Positions 21,692-33,546 of a stretch of DNA of 64,000 nucleotides are shown here, in pieces. Position 1 is the stretch's first letter, and each line of letters starts with the position of its first letter. The stretch comes from Butyriboletus loyo (lineage: Eukaryota; Basidiomycota; Agaricomycetes; Boletales; Boletaceae). Location of the stretch: NCBI GenBank assembly GCA_038093515.1, contig JBBPSI010000136.1, positions 1 through 64,000 on the forward strand. The letters run 5' to 3'. Below the pieces are notes generated by a model. That model worked only from the letters and a program-made list of their open reading frames with translations, ran no database searches and had not been told where the DNA came from. A program made the translations under genes and the position numbers.

Positions 21692-22046
21692 TTACACACC
21701 ATGTACAATCCCACGCAGAATTCGGGAAGTACTGTCAAGATTCCAAAGGCTCATGCGACGGACATACACAATCCTGAGTCCCACATAAGCAGAGGATTGG
21801 AATCGGGTTTTCTCAGCCAGAAACGATCCGCTCTGCAAACTTGCAAAGTTGGCTCGAGGGAATCTTTGGGTCGTGGAATAAAATAACCGACTTGTACGCA
21901 AACGCGTGTCTGCTAAGCGACTGCGTGAACGTGAGGCTACCAAGCGGATCGATCTCCCCGCTCAAAAGCCCCTGGCGGTCAATAAGACCAATACCGGTAC
22001 TAAGCGCACCGTTCACTAGCTGTGGGCGGCTGTTTAACAGCCGAAA
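21692..22046 (-). other. Possible small gene or relic, unassigned
   Basis: On the minus strand, a reading from about 22046 (NSRPQLVNGALSTGIGLIDR, then GEIDPLGSLTFTQSLSRHAF) runs open to a stop near 21816. An overlapping frame continues to 21692. The composition looks protein-like and hydrophobic, but I do not recognise a family, and upstream frames contain stops. It could be a decayed gene end or a short intron-containing gene. Confidence 0.3.
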
Positions 22047-22555
22047 ACGCTACTCCAAGCGTTCCCAAATCCCTCCCCAGAAGCAAATCAGCAGGGAAAC
22101 CTTGAAGAACTCCAGACCGATCTGCCATCTGCCAACGCAAGGTTTTCACTTCATTCCCCTGCTCCTGCTCCTACTTCCAAGTTCCTAGACAAAGACCCAT
22201 CACCCCCCTCTTCTAATAAATTCCTCGAACCCAATGACCTCCCGAAAAGCTATGTAGCCATCATATTCCAACACCGTACAGGCCATGCCCCGCTCAATAG
22301 ACAGCCAAACCGCACACCAAACCGCCCATCCTAACCCCGACCGAGGCCTCCTACTTTATTACTGCCCCCGCTTACATCACGATAACAAATATGTACCATG
22401 TACTGACAATTGCCCACAGTTAATTTGTTGTTTTGAATCTACAGTACTAGTATACACGGTCAACTGTGGCGCAGAGCAAGCTAATATATGTTTTCACATG
22501 AAAATAAATTCCCCAGGAGTCGGGGACATACAGGAAACAAGTCCTCGTGAAAAAG
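22047..22555. other. Intergenic spacer
   Basis: No gene, RNA or repeat recognised between the unassigned minus-strand reading and the membrane-protein gene. Confidence 0.4.
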
Positions 22556-23775
22556 TCAGCGGCACTCACTGGTAAGTACAGTTTCATCACCAGCAACCAG
22601 CGCACTATTCCCACTTTCCGTCGAGGACAGGTGTTCAATAGTCGTCAAACTCATTTGTTGGGGCTTGGACGAGGACGTGATAGGGCCATGTTTTTCGACA
22701 GTTGAGTCCTGTTCGGTCGTATCGCTGGTCGAATCATGATCCTGGTACCCTAGCACGCGATAGAAGTAGGTCACGATAATGAGTAGGTTGCAAGTTATCA
22801 AGCATACGGCGACCTGGCGAATGTCAACCACACGCGTTTGAGTCCAGCCAACTCGAGGGAAGAAGGGCTCCGAGTACACTACCTGGAAATTGGAGATGAC
22901 ATCGGACCAGCGCATTAGCGCTGGAACGACCTCGCATACCGCGCGAACGGTGCATGTTACTAACATCGCTAAGCTGGATGAGAATAATAGGCGAAGAAGT
23001 CGATGTACTCTTGACGGTAGGCGGATTGCACGGAGCACGTATAAAGGAAAGGCAACGACGATCGTATCGGCAATGCAGCACACTGCAAAATCATGCTGAG
23101 TACGATGGTGGGGACAGATGAAACGATTTCACCTGCCAACAGGGGTATTTTCGAAGAACGAGGTAGGGAGCAAACAAAGTAGGAGGGGGTGGGGTCGGCT
23201 GCCTGGAACGCGCGGTACGCATGGGTGCACTGGATTGCTTCCTGCACCCAAGATGCGAAACAGATGAGGAGAAATAAAGCCACGATCATGAGTCCATATA
23301 TATGGAGACGTTCTCTGGCTGGTATGATCCGAATGATCGAAAGAATTACGCTGGTACGAACTGACCTGTGGACTCCTGACTTAGCCATACCGACGCACCA
23401 GTCTGGGAGGAACGCACCACGCGAGACCTGTGAACGCAAACATGTATATCCACATTGAGATCGTCGACGATTCATCACCTGTAAACACATCCATTTTAAT
23501 TTCATAATAACACCGAGTAAAGCTGGGTGCTCACTCAGTTGGCTGACGTGGATCCAACCACTTACAACATTCATCGTCCCGCAGACAAAAGCGAGAGTCG
23601 CCCAGATATCCTCCCAGCCTACTCGCTGTATTTTGATGCGTATCCACAGCCGGAAGATGCAAAGTGGCAGCGCCAGGCTAGAGAAAACGTTGCTGGCGAC
23701 TACATGGACTGAGAAAAGTACCAGGACTAATCGAGATAATGGCATACTCGTTGACTCTCTCATAAGATCGCCCAT
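22556..23775 (-). CDS. Multi-span integral membrane protein (rhodopsin/PTH11-like fold)
   Basis: Minus-strand gene, ATG 23775, stop 22556-22558, several short introns. Exon 1 holds two membrane spans; the loop between them reads RLWIRIKIQRVGWEDIW, typical of the fungal PTH11-like or 'rhodopsin domain' membrane family. Later spans include SVILSIIRIIP, LMIVALFLLICFASWVQEAI, DTIVVAFPLYVLRAI and VAVCLITCNLLIIVTYFYRV. The cytosolic C-terminal tail (from about 22750) is Ser/Thr-rich and polar. About seven spans in total. The exon 1 donor (23534) and two downstream borders are clear; one intron around 23380-23450 could not be settled. Ligand and function unknown. Confidence 0.7.
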
Positions 23776-24599
23776 TGTCTAGCAAACGTGAGTTGCGAAT
23801 ATCCGTGCAACAAGCGAGGTGGGGTGGTATCAAAGGCGAGGTATGGCTGCATGACCAGCTACGTCGAGGTTCATAAAGGGTGCGAGCCCTGACCGTGTGC
23901 CAGTATAGACAGCTATGTTATCGCGACCCCTTGAGCGCGGGAATGACATTGGGAAAATCCTCGATCATCTATCCTTAACTGGGCCCGGACATTACGGGAG
24001 AGTTTGGTCGTGCCAGGGGTTTTCCTGCATTCGACTCGCCTGTATGTTCCACCCTACATAGACTCATTAATATGCTGCCAGCATGTATGAAAGTGTATCA
24101 AACGACCGTCCAAAATGGGCAATGAGCCGCAACGCTCGCGCGCCAATATAGGAGCAACAGGTGATCATTAAGATGGCGATAAAGATCCGGGAAGTGACGG
24201 AAATTACGGTGGGGCAGCGCGATTCGCACGTCTTCCGAAGCTCTGCGAAACTTCATGGTCTGCTGGTCCAACACAGAAAGGGCCCGAGCACCGCTACGAA
24301 TTGGTATACTCAATACCTTCGCATTTGCGCGCGCGTGCGGATCATGTATTGGTGATCAGCGAGGATTGCTCAACAGTGTCGCCAAAGATCTGGACATTGA
24401 TTTGGAGAGAGAGAGAAAGTTCCAAGGGTCAAAGCAGCTTCACGATGTGAATACATTCATGACTGATGTGCTCGCCCTGAAGCGGAGGTCAGTCGAGTTT
24501 ATGGTGAATTAGACAACTTTGAACTAAGAGGGGGACAGTCAACTTCAGTTGGCATCTTTGCACGATTGGTACACCTGCTCTCCAGGACGATAGAGGTGG
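23776..24599. other. Intergenic region
   Basis: About 820 bp. A minus-strand frame at 24098-24313 and forward frames near 24161-24512 are open but show no recognisable motif. I see nothing else in it. Confidence 0.45.
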
Positions 24600-24981
24600 T
24601 CATTGACTGGCCTCCAAGCTGTACGTATTCTTTTCCAGCTAGATGAGATGAACAGCCCTGAAAACGGATACCTCTTAGAAGAAGGAGGCGTGCGTACCTC
24701 GGCTTCCAAATCCTTTCGTATTTTGTACTCTTCGTCTGCCTTGATGATCAGGTGGTACTCATCCAGATCCTCTATTATAAATGGCTCTTTCTCATTCATT
24801 GTGAGAAGTATTTGTTTCACTGCGGAGTCGCTGACGCCATAAGGGACGGTCAAGGATCTATTCCAGGCTACTCATCGCGTCGTAGATACTCACCATGTGA
24901 GAAGGACACCTTGAGCCAACCGATAGTTTATTTTATATATGAGCGAGATTCGGAGGTGTGCACACCTTTTATAGCTCTCAT
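24600..24981 (-). CDS. TFB5: TFIIH subunit Tfb5 (TTDA/GTF2H5 homologue), micro-exon gene
   Basis: Small core TFIIH subunit that stabilises the XPB-p52 pair in repair and transcription. Reading on the minus strand: exon 1 24981-24966 (16 nt), exon 2 24909-24894 (16 nt), exon 3 24830-24698 (133 nt). Joined, they give 55 codons with no leftover base: MRAIKGVLLTC, then DSAVKQILLTMNEKEPFI, IEDLDEYHLIIKADEEY and so on. This matches the Tfb5 N-terminal strand GVLLTCD and the EDLD-H motif. Exon 4 is ambiguous. A GTATCC donor near 24670 with acceptor before 24615 would end at TGA 24600-24602, giving about 69 residues, close to the family's ~70. Transcribed away from the isomerase gene, with 134 bp between starts. 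Confidence 0.85.
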
Positions 24982-25115
24982 GTTCTCGTAGTCTCCGAGT
25001 CCTGTTCTTCGGTGCCTGGCTGAAGAAGGGACGGGTATCTTCTTTCGACCTGTTGGTTCGCCTACAGGAGACTAGGGCTTGGTCGAGTGCGAAGTTGATT
25101 GCTGGAATTCCCGGG
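24982..25115. promoter_or_regulatory. Short divergent promoter between TFB5 and the isomerase gene
   Basis: Only 134 bp separate ATG 24981 (minus) from the upstream candidate ATG 25116 (plus). If the isomerase starts at 25545 instead, the interval is about 560 bp and includes an untranslated first exon. No canonical TATA box is evident; head-to-head spacing suggests a bidirectional promoter. Confidence 0.45.
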
Positions 25116-26730
25116 ATGATGAGAAACACCAAAGAGTTTCACAGCGTTCCCGTGAAGCCGACCCCGAATGAGGGTGCAGTGTCGGATTGGGCACTGGAGT
25201 TGAGCGCTCGATATCAATCACCGATGCTGTGGGCACTGGCTCAACAACGCGTCTCTTTTCCTTCCATCTCCCATCGTCCTTTCGCCGCTAACAAGACGCC
25301 CTTGCGACACCTTGGCCAAGTTCCGTAAGTTGATCTGCCACGAAAAGTCATCACTACTAATACCAACTCTCTTCCTCTCTCTTGCAAACTTACACTATTC
25401 CGGAACTTGAAATATAACCTTCCTTGAAGGAAACCCACTGCCACTCGCTCAGCGTCTATTCCGTTTACACCTGAATCCACACCTCCTGATAAGGCTTCAG
25501 TCCCCAAGTACCGGACTCCGAAGCGTGATCTGTTCCCAGTCGCTATGGATCAACTATCAGTTATTGAGCAATCCAAACGACTTGCTGCGTACACTGCGGT
25601 GGATAAACATATCCTCCCCCACCACAAGGTATTGCAGTGCAATTTTTACCGCGGCCATCCAAGCGACACTCACGCCCCCCTGAGATCATCGGGATAGGTT
25701 CAGGTATGCATTTACCTCGCCACATTGCCAGGCACTCATTCGCCACTATCTACAGGTTCTACTGTTCCATATGTTGTAGAGCGTATCGTACAACAAGGAG
25801 CCGAATTGAACAAGGAACGCATCTTCATCCCTACCGGGTTTCAGTCAAAGGAACTTATCATTTCGTCCCACCTTAACCTCGGCGACTTGGACCAATTCAT
25901 AACGATCGATGTGACCATAGACGGTGCTGACGAGTCAGTTGCCTCCGTTGCTCCTTATAGCGGGCTTACTCAACAGGCATTGCCTGTGTAGGGTTGACCC
26001 TCAGCTTAACTGTATTAAAGGTGGAGGAGCATGTCATTTGCGAGAAAAGGTCATCGCGGAGGCTGCTAACTTGTGTGTTTGTCACGTCTGCTGACCTTTC
26101 TGGTCCGGCTCATCTTTGTTCGAGGTTCGTCGTTGTAGCCGACTACAGAAAGAACAGCGAATACCTTGGCGAGAATGTACGTCCGCCCTCCTTGGACCTC
26201 TTCTTCTGATACGATTTATGTATGCTCGCCGATCACCTAGTTCTCCCAAGGCGTACCGATCGAGGTCGTTCCTTTCGCGTATGCCAAGGTCTTACGAGAT
26301 CTACATAAGGTACTCGGCTCACCCAACGCATCGCTCCGCATGGCGAAAGCAAAGGCGGGTCCTGTCGTCACCGACAATGGTAACTTTGTCATCGATGCGC
26401 CATTTACGAGGGATTTGATACAGCATCCCGGTTTGGTGCGTTTGAACTCATCTTTGACGTCCAACTCTTTGTCCCTTGTCTGATGCGAGAATACGTTCTT
26501 CTCCCGTTCCCGGAGCAGTTGTCGGCAAAGATAAAGGTGCTGACAGGCGTCGTGGAGGTTGGTCTGTTCTGCAATATTGCGCGAGTGGCCTACTTTGGTA
26601 ACCAGGTGCTGTCTTCATTCTCACCTCCGAAAATTTCCATGTACATTGATGCAGCTCACAGGATGGAAGCGTGACAGTCAAGAAGACGGAGGGTTCCAAA
26701 GTAATCGAAGAACGTATAACTGCTCCTTGA
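25116..26730 (+). CDS. RKI1: Ribose-5-phosphate isomerase
   Basis: Pentose-phosphate enzyme converting ribose-5-P to ribulose-5-P. The conserved core starts at ATG 25545 ([20 protein letters not shown]). After short introns it continues with [17 protein letters not shown] (phosphate loop), [32 protein letters not shown] (catalytic Asp pair), [78 protein letters not shown] and [11 protein letters not shown], ending at TGA 26728-26730. Each junction I checked (for example the GTCAGT donor after GADE and the GTGTGT donor before FVVVAD) keeps frame. An upstream exon 25116-25324 joined at 25430 also stays in frame into the core, giving a ~115-residue extension of uncertain reality. Confidence 0.88.
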
Positions 26731-28250
26731 ATAACGCCAACGATGTGGATACCCTGACATCGCGATTGGGGGAAACGATACGGAAGAACGTTTGTGGCTG
26801 ACATGCATGCCTATAGACCCTCTGCTGAACTATGTGTACCCATATCCACAGATGATGTTGTATAGTTACTGTGTATCTGACAGGGGACTGATAGGGATCT
26901 TTCAGGCAACCGCCATACCTCGTGAGATACCTCCTTCACAACAATAAACACATCGCAAGGAAGATCACTGTAGGTTCCCGTCATGCGCCCGCTGCATGCG
27001 TAGAGAGATTCTGCTCGGTCATATCAGTCCTTGCCATCTGTGAATCCCACATCAAGGCTCAAGCTGCCTGATAAGAGATGTATTGCATAATTATTTTTAG
27101 CCGTTCTGGGATGTAGAAAATGAAAGGGTGGTCTGCTACTATGTAGTGTGTTGGTGGGTAGGCCTAGGACTTGAGTGGTCTCACAAAGCAGTGACCACAC
27201 TTGGAGTACCTGAAGGTGCCTGAGCCTTGCAGTGACTATCAAGATGCGGCCATGTGGTGGGCTCTCAATGAACCCACCAATGTTAACAGGGGTAATACGT
27301 ATATTGAGATGTGATATCCATTCGTACTTGTTGCAAGCACGTTTCACGATCACCGGATGCGACATCCGTCCGTATGCATGGCAAGCACGCTTTACAACCG
27401 GATGTTATCGGATTAATGTGTGCTCGCTAATGGTGACACGAGGATCTTGTGCTTTGTGCACATTCCAGAATAATCAATTCTAAACGAATAGCAACCTTCA
27501 GAGATCCGGCAGTGAGCCGGAACACCGTAAAGCCCTGTCCGTACTCATTGCACGCACGTTTCCATCACATCCGATCGAAACGTGCTTGCAATACCGACGG
27601 ACGGATGTCACATCGGGGTGCTTACTAATCATGGGAATGTGCCAGTGCGGGAGCGTCTAGGTTGGGCGTCGGGCGGACCCATCCCGGTCACGGTCTGCCT
27701 GTGAGTCGGGAGAGACCGAGGCGTGCTGAAGGCCGAAAGAGAGCGATAGGACAAACTCAGCGTTGCAGGAGGACATACATGCAATATATGTATGACGAGT
27801 ACTAACGAGACGAGGAGACAAAAGTAAGAAACCAAGGCCAGACTATACTGAAGGGTAAAAACCAACGAGAGAGGAGGTCGTACTCATTGCAGGCACGTTG
27901 CTATTAACGTCCGATCGTGGAATGTGATACGATCGGATGTCATCGAATTAATCTGGGATGCTTACAAATCATGACAGTTGGATCCATATATGTCATCATA
28001 TTAATCGGGGGTGCCCTCTAATCATAGAGGGTACTTTTGTCACTGCCATTCCAGAAAAATCGATTCTAGACGAATCGCAATATGGGATCCGGACTGTGTT
28101 ACCATCCAAGCCTGTGCAAGTTCCATCTTATAAAGTTGATGTATCTGTGAACGGGATGATTTCAAGGTCTGGTGACAATGTACGCCCAAGCTCTACCACA
28201 CATTCGTTCTGCCGCTCCAGGTTTTTTGAGCGACCCCTCACACTCAGCGT
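26731..28250. repeat. Intergenic region with dispersed ~200-bp repeats
   Basis: No gene is supported. Three related stretches (about 27305-27490, 27530-27640, 27875-28085) share GCAAGCACGTTTC-like and CGATCGGATGTCATCG-like blocks. They end in an AATTAATC...GGGTGCTTACTAATCAT motif and, in two of them, CATTCCAGAAAAATCGATTC-type tails. The last runs into the 5' flank of GTPase copy 1. Confidence 0.6.
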
Positions 28251-28260
28251 TCACAGATCC

Positions 28261-29280
28261 TTCAGCCGAGCACACTTCAGGACAACGAAAAAAGGTAACG
28301 TCGAACGGCCCTCTATTCCCTTCAGCTGCTTAGCGTTTTCTCCCCGAGCCCAGGACACCGTCGATGCCTGCGCTCGAAATATTGTCATCTTCGGTGAAAC
28401 CGGCGTTGGAAAGTCGTCCGTCATCAACCTCATTTCTGGTCAGAAAGACGCGTGCACCTCCAACGACGCTGTCGGATGCACGTCCCAGCATCAACGGTAC
28501 ATCGTCTCCATGGACAGAATGCCATGCGCCCTCTGGGACACCGCGGGACTGGACGAGGGAACTGAGGGGACGGTACCTGCTAGGCAAGCAGAACGCAATC
28601 TGACAGCGTTGATGCGCAGTCTGGCGCATTCAGATGGCATCCGTCTCATCATCTATTGTATCCGTGGCACCCGACTCGCTGGCGCCCTCAAGCGCACTGA
28701 GGCGCTCAAGCGACACTACGACAGATTTTACGTCACAGTCTGTCAGAGGAAGGTACCCATTGCATTGGTCGTGACGGGCCTGGAATACCAGCAAGGCGGG
28801 ATGGAGACGTGGTGGAATGAGAACGAGGCGGAGCTGCAGCGGTACGGAATGCGGTTTGACGCGCATGCGTGCGTGTCGACGCTCGACGTCGAGGATGATG
28901 CGGTCATACAGCAACGACGCTCTGACTCACAGAGGGTTTTACGCGAGCTTGTGGTCAGGTACTCGAAACGCGCAGCTTGGAAAGCCGATCCGTCGTTTTT
29001 ATTTTGGGTCTTTCGTATATTCCGCACTGTCTTCCGCCGCACGTCCCTTAATCCGAGGAAATGCCACGACTATACGGAAGGTGATCGTCTGTGACATATG
29101 GGCCGAGGACGCCCCCGCCACTTGCACTGCTGTTTGGGATCTTGTTACATACGTGCCCCACAGCATTTATTCACGTAAGTTAACAACATATTTATTACAG
29201 CGATACTCATTGCGGACGATTTACTGCGCGCTGGTGGATGGGACTACTGATAGTTCATACCCTGAATTATTAAATAAGTT
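28261..29280 (+). pseudogene. P-loop GTPase, copy 1, start lost and frameshifted
   Basis: Fungal G-domain protein. After an intron whose borders are conserved with copies 2 and 3 (28297-28356, ends CCCGAGCCCAG), exon 2 gives G1 GETGVGKSSVINLISG, a Thr-rich G2 region, G3 DTAGLDEGTEGTV and a G4-like VVTGLEYQQ. The intact-start copy begins MSGRKK; the same position here reads TSGQRKK, so the ATG is lost. Near 29060 a one-base shift breaks the frame before the C-terminal domain. The 3' end diverges from copy 2 and shares with copy 3 a tail reading GRFTARWWMGLL. The long open frame from 27958 extends through the intron and repeat and is not the true N-terminus. Confidence 0.8.
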
Positions 29281-29417
29281 CAGTTGATAAGTTCATACTG
29301 CATTGCGAGGGAGCTAAGATGTTGATGACCTAGAGATACGAGTTTACATTACCAAATATGGTAATACCTTCGCACTGTTGTTATGATCGCTTCCTTTGAT
29401 AGAGTCGTTTTGCTATT

Positions 29418-30850
29418 ATGACATTCAGTATTCGAAACTTGCGCCCCAGACCTTCACGCGGTGTTCGCGCCAACATCTTTTCACTTACCTTGTCCCTCGG
29501 ACATGCTCTTCCTCAAACTCCACATACCCCTACTCGAGTAACGCCTCCACGCCTCTCACCCATCCCGTCTCCGCTGGCTTATCGACTGCGATGCAGGTCG
29601 GAGTGCCAAAGTGTGTCATGGGGAGGTGCGTCACGCTCGTTGAGGTCGTCCCGGTCGTCGTGGTATCCGCAGGAACGGTAGAGACAACCACACACGGAGG
29701 TTCACTGGGCCACATACCCGATGTCGTGTCTTGCCCCGTCCGTTTCCCCCACCTTCAGCCTTGCGGGCGTCGTCATCAAACACCACTGCGATCGCCTTGG
29801 CTCGCACGCTCAACGTCTTGAGCGCATACACCGCCGCACACGCCGCACCCCCACCCCAATCACCAACGCTGCCACGTCTGCTCCCGCTCCCAACGTACGC
29901 ACCTCTACAGATGCCACGATCCCAAGATAATCTGTATTCTCCCCGTACAGTGCCCCATCCCCGGGGACAATGGCATTCACCGCCCCAGTCACCTTCACCT
30001 CGCTCAACAACAGAATGACATTCAGCTTCAACGTAATTGTCTCGCTTGTCTCGCCGAACCCCTCTTCCGGATCACCTGCCGGGACGTCTTCGTTGGCCAT
30101 CAGCGTCTCGAATAGTATCCACCAACGCGGGAGCGACGTCCAGATATGATAAAAAGTATGATCCACGCCCTGCGAAGCTTTGGCCACGTTTGGCGCTAAA
30201 TTAGGCTTTAATCCAGACGCATGCCCAGAGAGCCTTTCCACCCTACCGTTCAAAGTGCCCCACGGTGCAGCATAGTTGCATACGCCGTCGTATTCAAGTA
30301 GGCAACATTATTAATCTACAAAGCTGACAGATGATCGCAAGGGGCACTTACTTTCACCAGCACTTGTTGGTTGTTCGATATCCCCAATATACAGGTTCTC
30401 GGTGGGACCTTTTCCGTCCTTGATCAACATATGTATATGTATTGAAAGCCGGATGTTTATGCCTCACCTGATGGATCACCTGCCGAACGTTTTCGTTGAC
30501 CGCCGGCCATACATGCGGGAGCCCGATCGTCTCATACGCCGTATTGTGCATCATCAGGGACATGGAATGCGTAACCGGCGTGCCAAAGTGGTAAAACTGG
30601 CGCGCGGGGAGCAGGCCACAGAGGTGCAGCGCCCGCTGAACAAGCGTGAGCTGGCCTGGCGCGGCCTTACTGGGGAGTGGCGGTTGTGTGACGGGCGTAA
30701 AGCACATGTTGAGCACCCGCAATGGCTGGCCTTGCACACCTATGTTGATCGTGATGAGCGGCTTGGTGGTGTGCTTGGCGACAAAGGCCTGGAGAGCGAG
30801 GTTGATTGCAAATGAGGTCGCTTTGGAAATGAGCTTGATGATGTTGCAGT
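29418..30850 (-). pseudogene. AROM (ARO1) relic A, shikimate dehydrogenase end
   Basis: Minus-strand remnant of the C-terminal part of the pentafunctional shikimate-pathway enzyme. From about 30850: a type I dehydroquinase end (KHTTKPL-like), the linker VTQPPLPSKAAPGQLTLVQR, then SDH start HFGTPVTHSMSLMMHNTAYE. Then, after stops and frameshifts, VTGAVNAIVPGDGALYGENT (about 30000-29900; the NTDW-type motif that binds shikimate, with Trp replaced) and a NADP-loop relic. It carries introns and several disruptions. It lies between GTPase copies 1 and 2, and its counterpart is at 46734-48630. Confidence 0.8.
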
Positions 30851-31082
30851 TTGTACGTTTTTCTATTTAGAATATGAACATCAGCATCAGTAATCTCATC
30901 CCCTAGCGCGCACTAAATCGTCCACGATAAGTTGCTGTCGACTTGGATACGTGGTATGTATGTGTGTAATAAATTTCAAAGGGCAATAACGTAGACGGTA
31001 CTGGCCAATATCCACTTGAGGCTCAGACCTCAGGCCTTCAGGTATCGGTGTCTCCGACATGCACGTAACCACTGAATCCACT

Positions 31083-32377
31083 TCACCACACGAGCAATCT
31101 TCTGTTTTTTGATCTGGGGGCCCTGACCCCGGCGCGCTCCATGCACAGCCGTTCGATCATCTCACCCAACCTTGCCTGTGCGCCAGACCTGCCATCCACA
31201 GAGCTAGGAAGAGAGACAAGATGTGCCTGGATGTTGCTGTGACGCGAGGCGACGTCAGCCCAGCACATCTGTTCGACTTCTTCGTCATCGCAGCCCCGCA
31301 GTACGACGATCATGGGACGTATTTGTCCATTGGCAACGTCATAGAACGTCTTCAGTGCGTCAATGTCCGTGGCTGGGATGTGTGGGCCCGGATTGAGCAG
31401 AGGGGAGGTGTAGAAGACGAGCAGGCCCACATCTACGCCTCCAATGTCCTCCAACGTTCTAGTCATGGGCGTCTGCAAGACATGCTTGTTCATCTGGACA
31501 AACTCGTACTTCCCATCGCCTATTTGGGCTGTGAATCTCTCCCAGACAGCAGTAATTCCTGGCGAGAACTCGATGGGGGTGTCCTCGGCCATATCACAGA
31601 CGATCACCTTCCGTATGGGTGTGGGATTTCCCGGATTGAGGTGCGTGCGGCGGAGGGCAGTGGGCAAGACCCGGGATATAAACGACGGATCGAGTTTCCG
31701 AGCTGGAAGCCTGGAGTACCTGGCCACGAGCTCGCGCAAAAGCGTCTGCGAGTCTGGGCGCCGTTGCTGTGTGACCGTAGCATCATCGGGACCGAGTGTC
31801 GTCACGCACGCATACGCGTCGAACTGCATCCCGTACCGCCACAACTTCGCTTTGTTCTCATTCCACCACGTCTCCATCTTGCCTTGCTGGTTTTCCAGGC
31901 CGGTCACGACCAACGCAACAGGTACCTTCTTCTGACAGACCGTGACGTAGAATCGGTCATAGTTTCGCTTGAGGGCCTGGGCAGGTTGGGTGCCGCGGAT
32001 GCAATAGATGATGAGATGGATACCGTCTGAATGTGCCAGTCTTCGTATCAACGCTGTCAGATTGCGCTCCGCTTTCCTGGCAGGTACCGTTCCCTTAGTT
32101 GCCTCGTTCAGTCCTACGGTGTCCCAGATGACATATGACATTCCATCCAGTGGGACGATATACTGCTGATGCTTGGACGTACATCCGACAGCGTCGTTGG
32201 AAGTTTGGGCGAGTTCCTGACCAACAATGAGGTTGATGACGGACGACTTGCCGACACCGGTTTCGTCGAAGATGATGATATTTGGAGCACAGACACCGAC
32301 GGTGTCCTGGAGAGAAAATACTAAGTAGCTGAAGGGAATAGAGGGCCGTTCAACATCACCTTTTTTCGTCCCGACAT
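31083..32377 (-). CDS. P-loop GTPase, copy 2, intact-looking, P-loop Gly replaced by Asp
   Basis: Two exons on the minus strand: 32377-32360 (MSGRKK) and 32306-31083; phase 0, about 414 residues. G1 reads FDETGVGKSSVINLIVG, where copies 1 and 3 have GETGVGKSS, so the first P-loop Gly is Asp. G3 is DTVGLNEATKGTV (copies 1 and 3 DTAGLDEGTEGTV) and the G4-like motif is VVTGLENQQ. A second domain follows (RKVIVCDMAEDTPIEF, GITAVWERFTAQIGDGKYEF, MIVVLRGCDDEEVEQMCW, ending RAPRSKNRRLLVW). The full C-terminus is present only here. Changes in the nucleotide-binding loop leave GTPase activity doubtful. Confidence 0.75.
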
Positions 32378-32399
32378 GTGCTTGGTTGGGGGATCTGTG

Positions 32400-33405
32400 G
32401 ACCCTGAGTCGGGACAACTCGAAATACCTGGAGTGGCAGAACGAATGTCACGGTGTTGCGAAGATTTGGCTTTCATTTTCGCTAGACTTGAAACCCTCTT
32501 TTCACAAACACATCAGCCTTGAGAATTATCGACGAGTGGAACTTGCACAGGGTGGTGCAGAGTCGTTGATTCGTCGAATGGTATCCTCCTTCACCCGCAT
32601 CTCTTGAGGTTGCCCTTCCATTCGATTTGGTTCGCCTAGAATTGATCATCTTGGAAGCACAAGACCCACCAAATGCCACGATCATCGCCCAAAGTTAACC
32701 CGTCCAGTCCCGTGGTACTCCACATGACATACAGTGTGTGGACTAAGTGCCAAAGACTGCCAACCATCATAGTCACCTGGATGCCAAGATCTGCGATGCC
32801 CTAGTACGCTTTGGAATGTCACTGCGGGTGGCCAGTACAAAGGAGCCTGCCACATATTAGTTAGTTTTCTTGGTCCGTCACACGCTCAAAGGGACAGGAG
32901 GCCTGGAACACAGAAGCCAGGGGAAGGAGGAATTGACGACAGGTTTGATAAATCCAGACATTAATTAGCCTGGGTACCTTGATCTAACTTGTGTGAGCAT
33001 GGAGTTTTCGCAAGTACTCGGAACGAGCGGTAGGGACCATGCTGTGATCCCCGTGCGAGACAGACATCTGGTGGCTCGCGTCTGACGGCAGGTTTGGTTT
33101 TTTCCCTCTCACTAGACTCGTCGTTTCTTTCGTGATCTCGTGCATCTTGGCTTTCAATTTATGCTCTGTTTTTTTTTGTACCGTAAGATCTAGATATGTC
33201 ACAAGCACAGCATGCATCACAACTTATAATGCAGCTTTGTCGCTGCTACACTGTACCTATAAGTTCCCGGTCTTGACCCCGAGACTCATCGATGATCTTT
33301 TCAACACGTATAATAGCTCGTATCAGACATTACCCGAGCGACGCATACGTTGAGGCCAAGTGTTAGGGAAGATCTGTGGTTGTGACTTTTCCAGTCCTCC
33401 CGAAT
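32400..33405. other. Intergenic region
   Basis: About 1 kb upstream of GTPase copy 2. No gene recognised. The forward frame at 32386-32607 overlaps the 5' flank and has no motif. Confidence 0.4.
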
Positions 33406-33546
33406 ACCACCATGTCGACCAGCTGATGACCCCAATCCTGAAACGACGAGCTCACCGGCATTCGTCCATAGTCCTACCTCATATGATTATACTGTTATCC
33501 ACATTATTTTCCTCTCTAGCTCCCCGAGAAGAATGACTATACCCTT
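33406..33546 (+). pseudogene. Fossil copy of the first exon of the DUF3638/DUF3645 gene
   Basis: From ACCACCATG (ATG 33412) to about GACTATACC (33543), this stretch aligns with 35284-35436. Shared blocks include TGAAACGACGAGCTCA (GAAACAACGAACTCA in the gene), CGGCATTCG and ATTATACTGTTA, with similar spacing throughout. The copy contains an early in-frame TGA (codon 5, ATG TCG ACC AGC TGA), so it is dead. It ends where the RCC1-like relic begins. Confidence 0.75.

Noticed and set aside
27958..28360. Long forward frame giving GTPase copy 1 an N-terminal extension
   Set aside because: The frame runs through repeat sequence and through an intron whose borders are conserved in copies 2 and 3; the true first exon is a six-codon peptide whose ATG is lost here.
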